From assembly GCA_964389545.1 (NCBI GenBank), contig CAYMDN010000020.1, forward strand, positions 1 to 23,207: a stretch of DNA of 23,207 nt, in the 5' to 3' direction. The DNA comes from UMGS1781 sp964389545. Its GTDB lineage: Bacteria > Bacillota > Clostridia > TANB77 > CAG-508. This document shows positions 22,761-23,207 of this stretch, piece after piece; within the stretch, counting starts at the first letter, position 1; each line of letters begins with the position of its first letter. The notes under the pieces were generated by a model. The model was not told where the DNA came from. It worked only from the letters and a program-made list of their open reading frames with translations, and did no database searches. The position numbers and the translations under genes were made by a program.

Positions 22761-23207
22761 ATGAAGAAAAAACTCATAAAAATAATAATTTCACTTATAT
22801 TATTAATTATTGCAAGTATTATTAAATTTGAAAATATTTGGATAAATAATGGAATTTATGTAGTAAGTTACATTATAGTGGGATACGAAATTTTAAGAAA
22901 AGCAATAAGAAATATATTTAGAGGAAAAGTATTTGATGAAAATTTTTTAATGTCAGTAGCAACAATAGGCGCATTTGGAGTAGGAGAATTTCCAGAAGCA
23001 GTTGCAGTTATGCTTTTCTATCAAATAGGTGAATTATTCCAAAGTTATGCAGTAGATAAATCAAGAAAATCAATATCTAGTTTAATGGATATTAGACCAG
23101 ACTACGCAAATGTATATAGAAATGAAGAAGAAACAAAAGTTGATCCAGATGAAGTAAAAATAGGTGAAATAATAATAGTAAAACCTGGGGAAAAAATTCC
23201 ATTAGAT
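22761..23207 (+). CDS. P1B-type heavy-metal ATPase (CadA/ZntA-like), 5' part
   Basis: This is the first 149 codons of a membrane ATPase, cut by the window end with the frame open. Two hydrophobic segments (about residues 4-21 and 30-45) are followed by FDENFLMSVATIGAFGVGEFPEAVAVMLFYQIGELFQSYAVDKSRKSISSLMDIRPDYANV, the third and fourth helices and start of the actuator domain as in CadA/ZntA-type Zn/Cd/Pb exporters. The final residues (VKIGEIIIVKPGEKIPLD) are the actuator-domain strand before the TGE loop, which lies beyond the end. There is no N-terminal HMA domain; the preceding 73-aa gene supplies one separately. AGGAGG (22748-22753) is 7 bases before the ATG. The metal-selecting CPC motif is not in the window. 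Confidence 0.92.
   Translation, partial: MKKKLIKIIISLILLIIASIIKFENIWINNGIYVVSYIIVGYEILRKAIRNIFRGKVFDENFLMSVATIGAFGVGEFPEAVAVMLFYQIGELFQSYAVDKSRKSISSLMDIRPDYANVYRNEEETKVDPDEVKIGEIIIVKPGEKIPLD

Overview
The window is a low-G+C (estimated below 30%) chromosomal segment of a Gram-positive bacterium, most likely an anaerobic Clostridia-type Firmicute. Supporting signs are strong AGGAGG-type ribosome binding sites, a lipobox lipoprotein, a FemAB-type peptidoglycan transferase, a SpoVB/MurJ-type flippase, a very large 2-hydroxyacyl-CoA dehydratase activase and a CadC-type ArsR repressor. TGG codes Trp and TGA serves as a stop (16754-16756), so the code is standard and not that of Mollicutes. I see no tRNA, rRNA, CRISPR array, insertion sequence or phage gene, and no gene-free stretch over 300 bases.

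Layout. 1-1040 is the 3' part of an alpha-glucan phosphorylase. 1119-1673 is a lipoprotein, convergent with a membrane-anchored M23 peptidase (1698-2246, minus). 2438-6265 is a two-gene operon of unrecognised proteins (262 and 1008 aa); the larger carries a degenerate helical repeat. 6481-11561 holds a 1439-aa double activase/dehydratase-like Fe-S protein and a CmpB-type membrane protein. 11669-12727 (FemAB-like) converges on 12932-14554 (MOP flippase, minus), and the 204-bp gap between them holds four compact hairpins and a nested terminator. 14714-15169 is MscL, convergent with a ZIP metal transporter (15203-16000, minus). 16115-16756 is a pentapeptide-repeat protein. 16821-21150 is an operon of a heterodimeric ABC exporter, an 18-residue hydrophobic peptide and a VTT/DedA-like membrane protein. 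21228-21965 is an anchored cyclophilin. 22153-23207 is a metal-efflux operon: ArsR repressor, free HMA metallochaperone and a P1B-type ATPase cut by the window end.

Connections. The FemAB-like enzyme and the flippase both belong to lipid II and peptidoglycan biology. MscL, the ZIP transporter, the ABC exporter and the metal-efflux operon are envelope and ion-homeostasis functions. Terminators are packed tightly, and several run into the ends of coding regions.

Best candidates for something undescribed: the hairpin cluster at 12757-12848, whose plus-strand loops are mostly GNA/GNRA type; the 18-aa peptide after the ABC exporter; the internal in-frame start that could give a soluble cyclophilin; the 262/1008-aa pair; and the repressor that keeps both known ArsR-family metal sites. 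Several start codons were moved downstream because the more upstream GTG or TTG lies inside a ribosome binding site or promoter.
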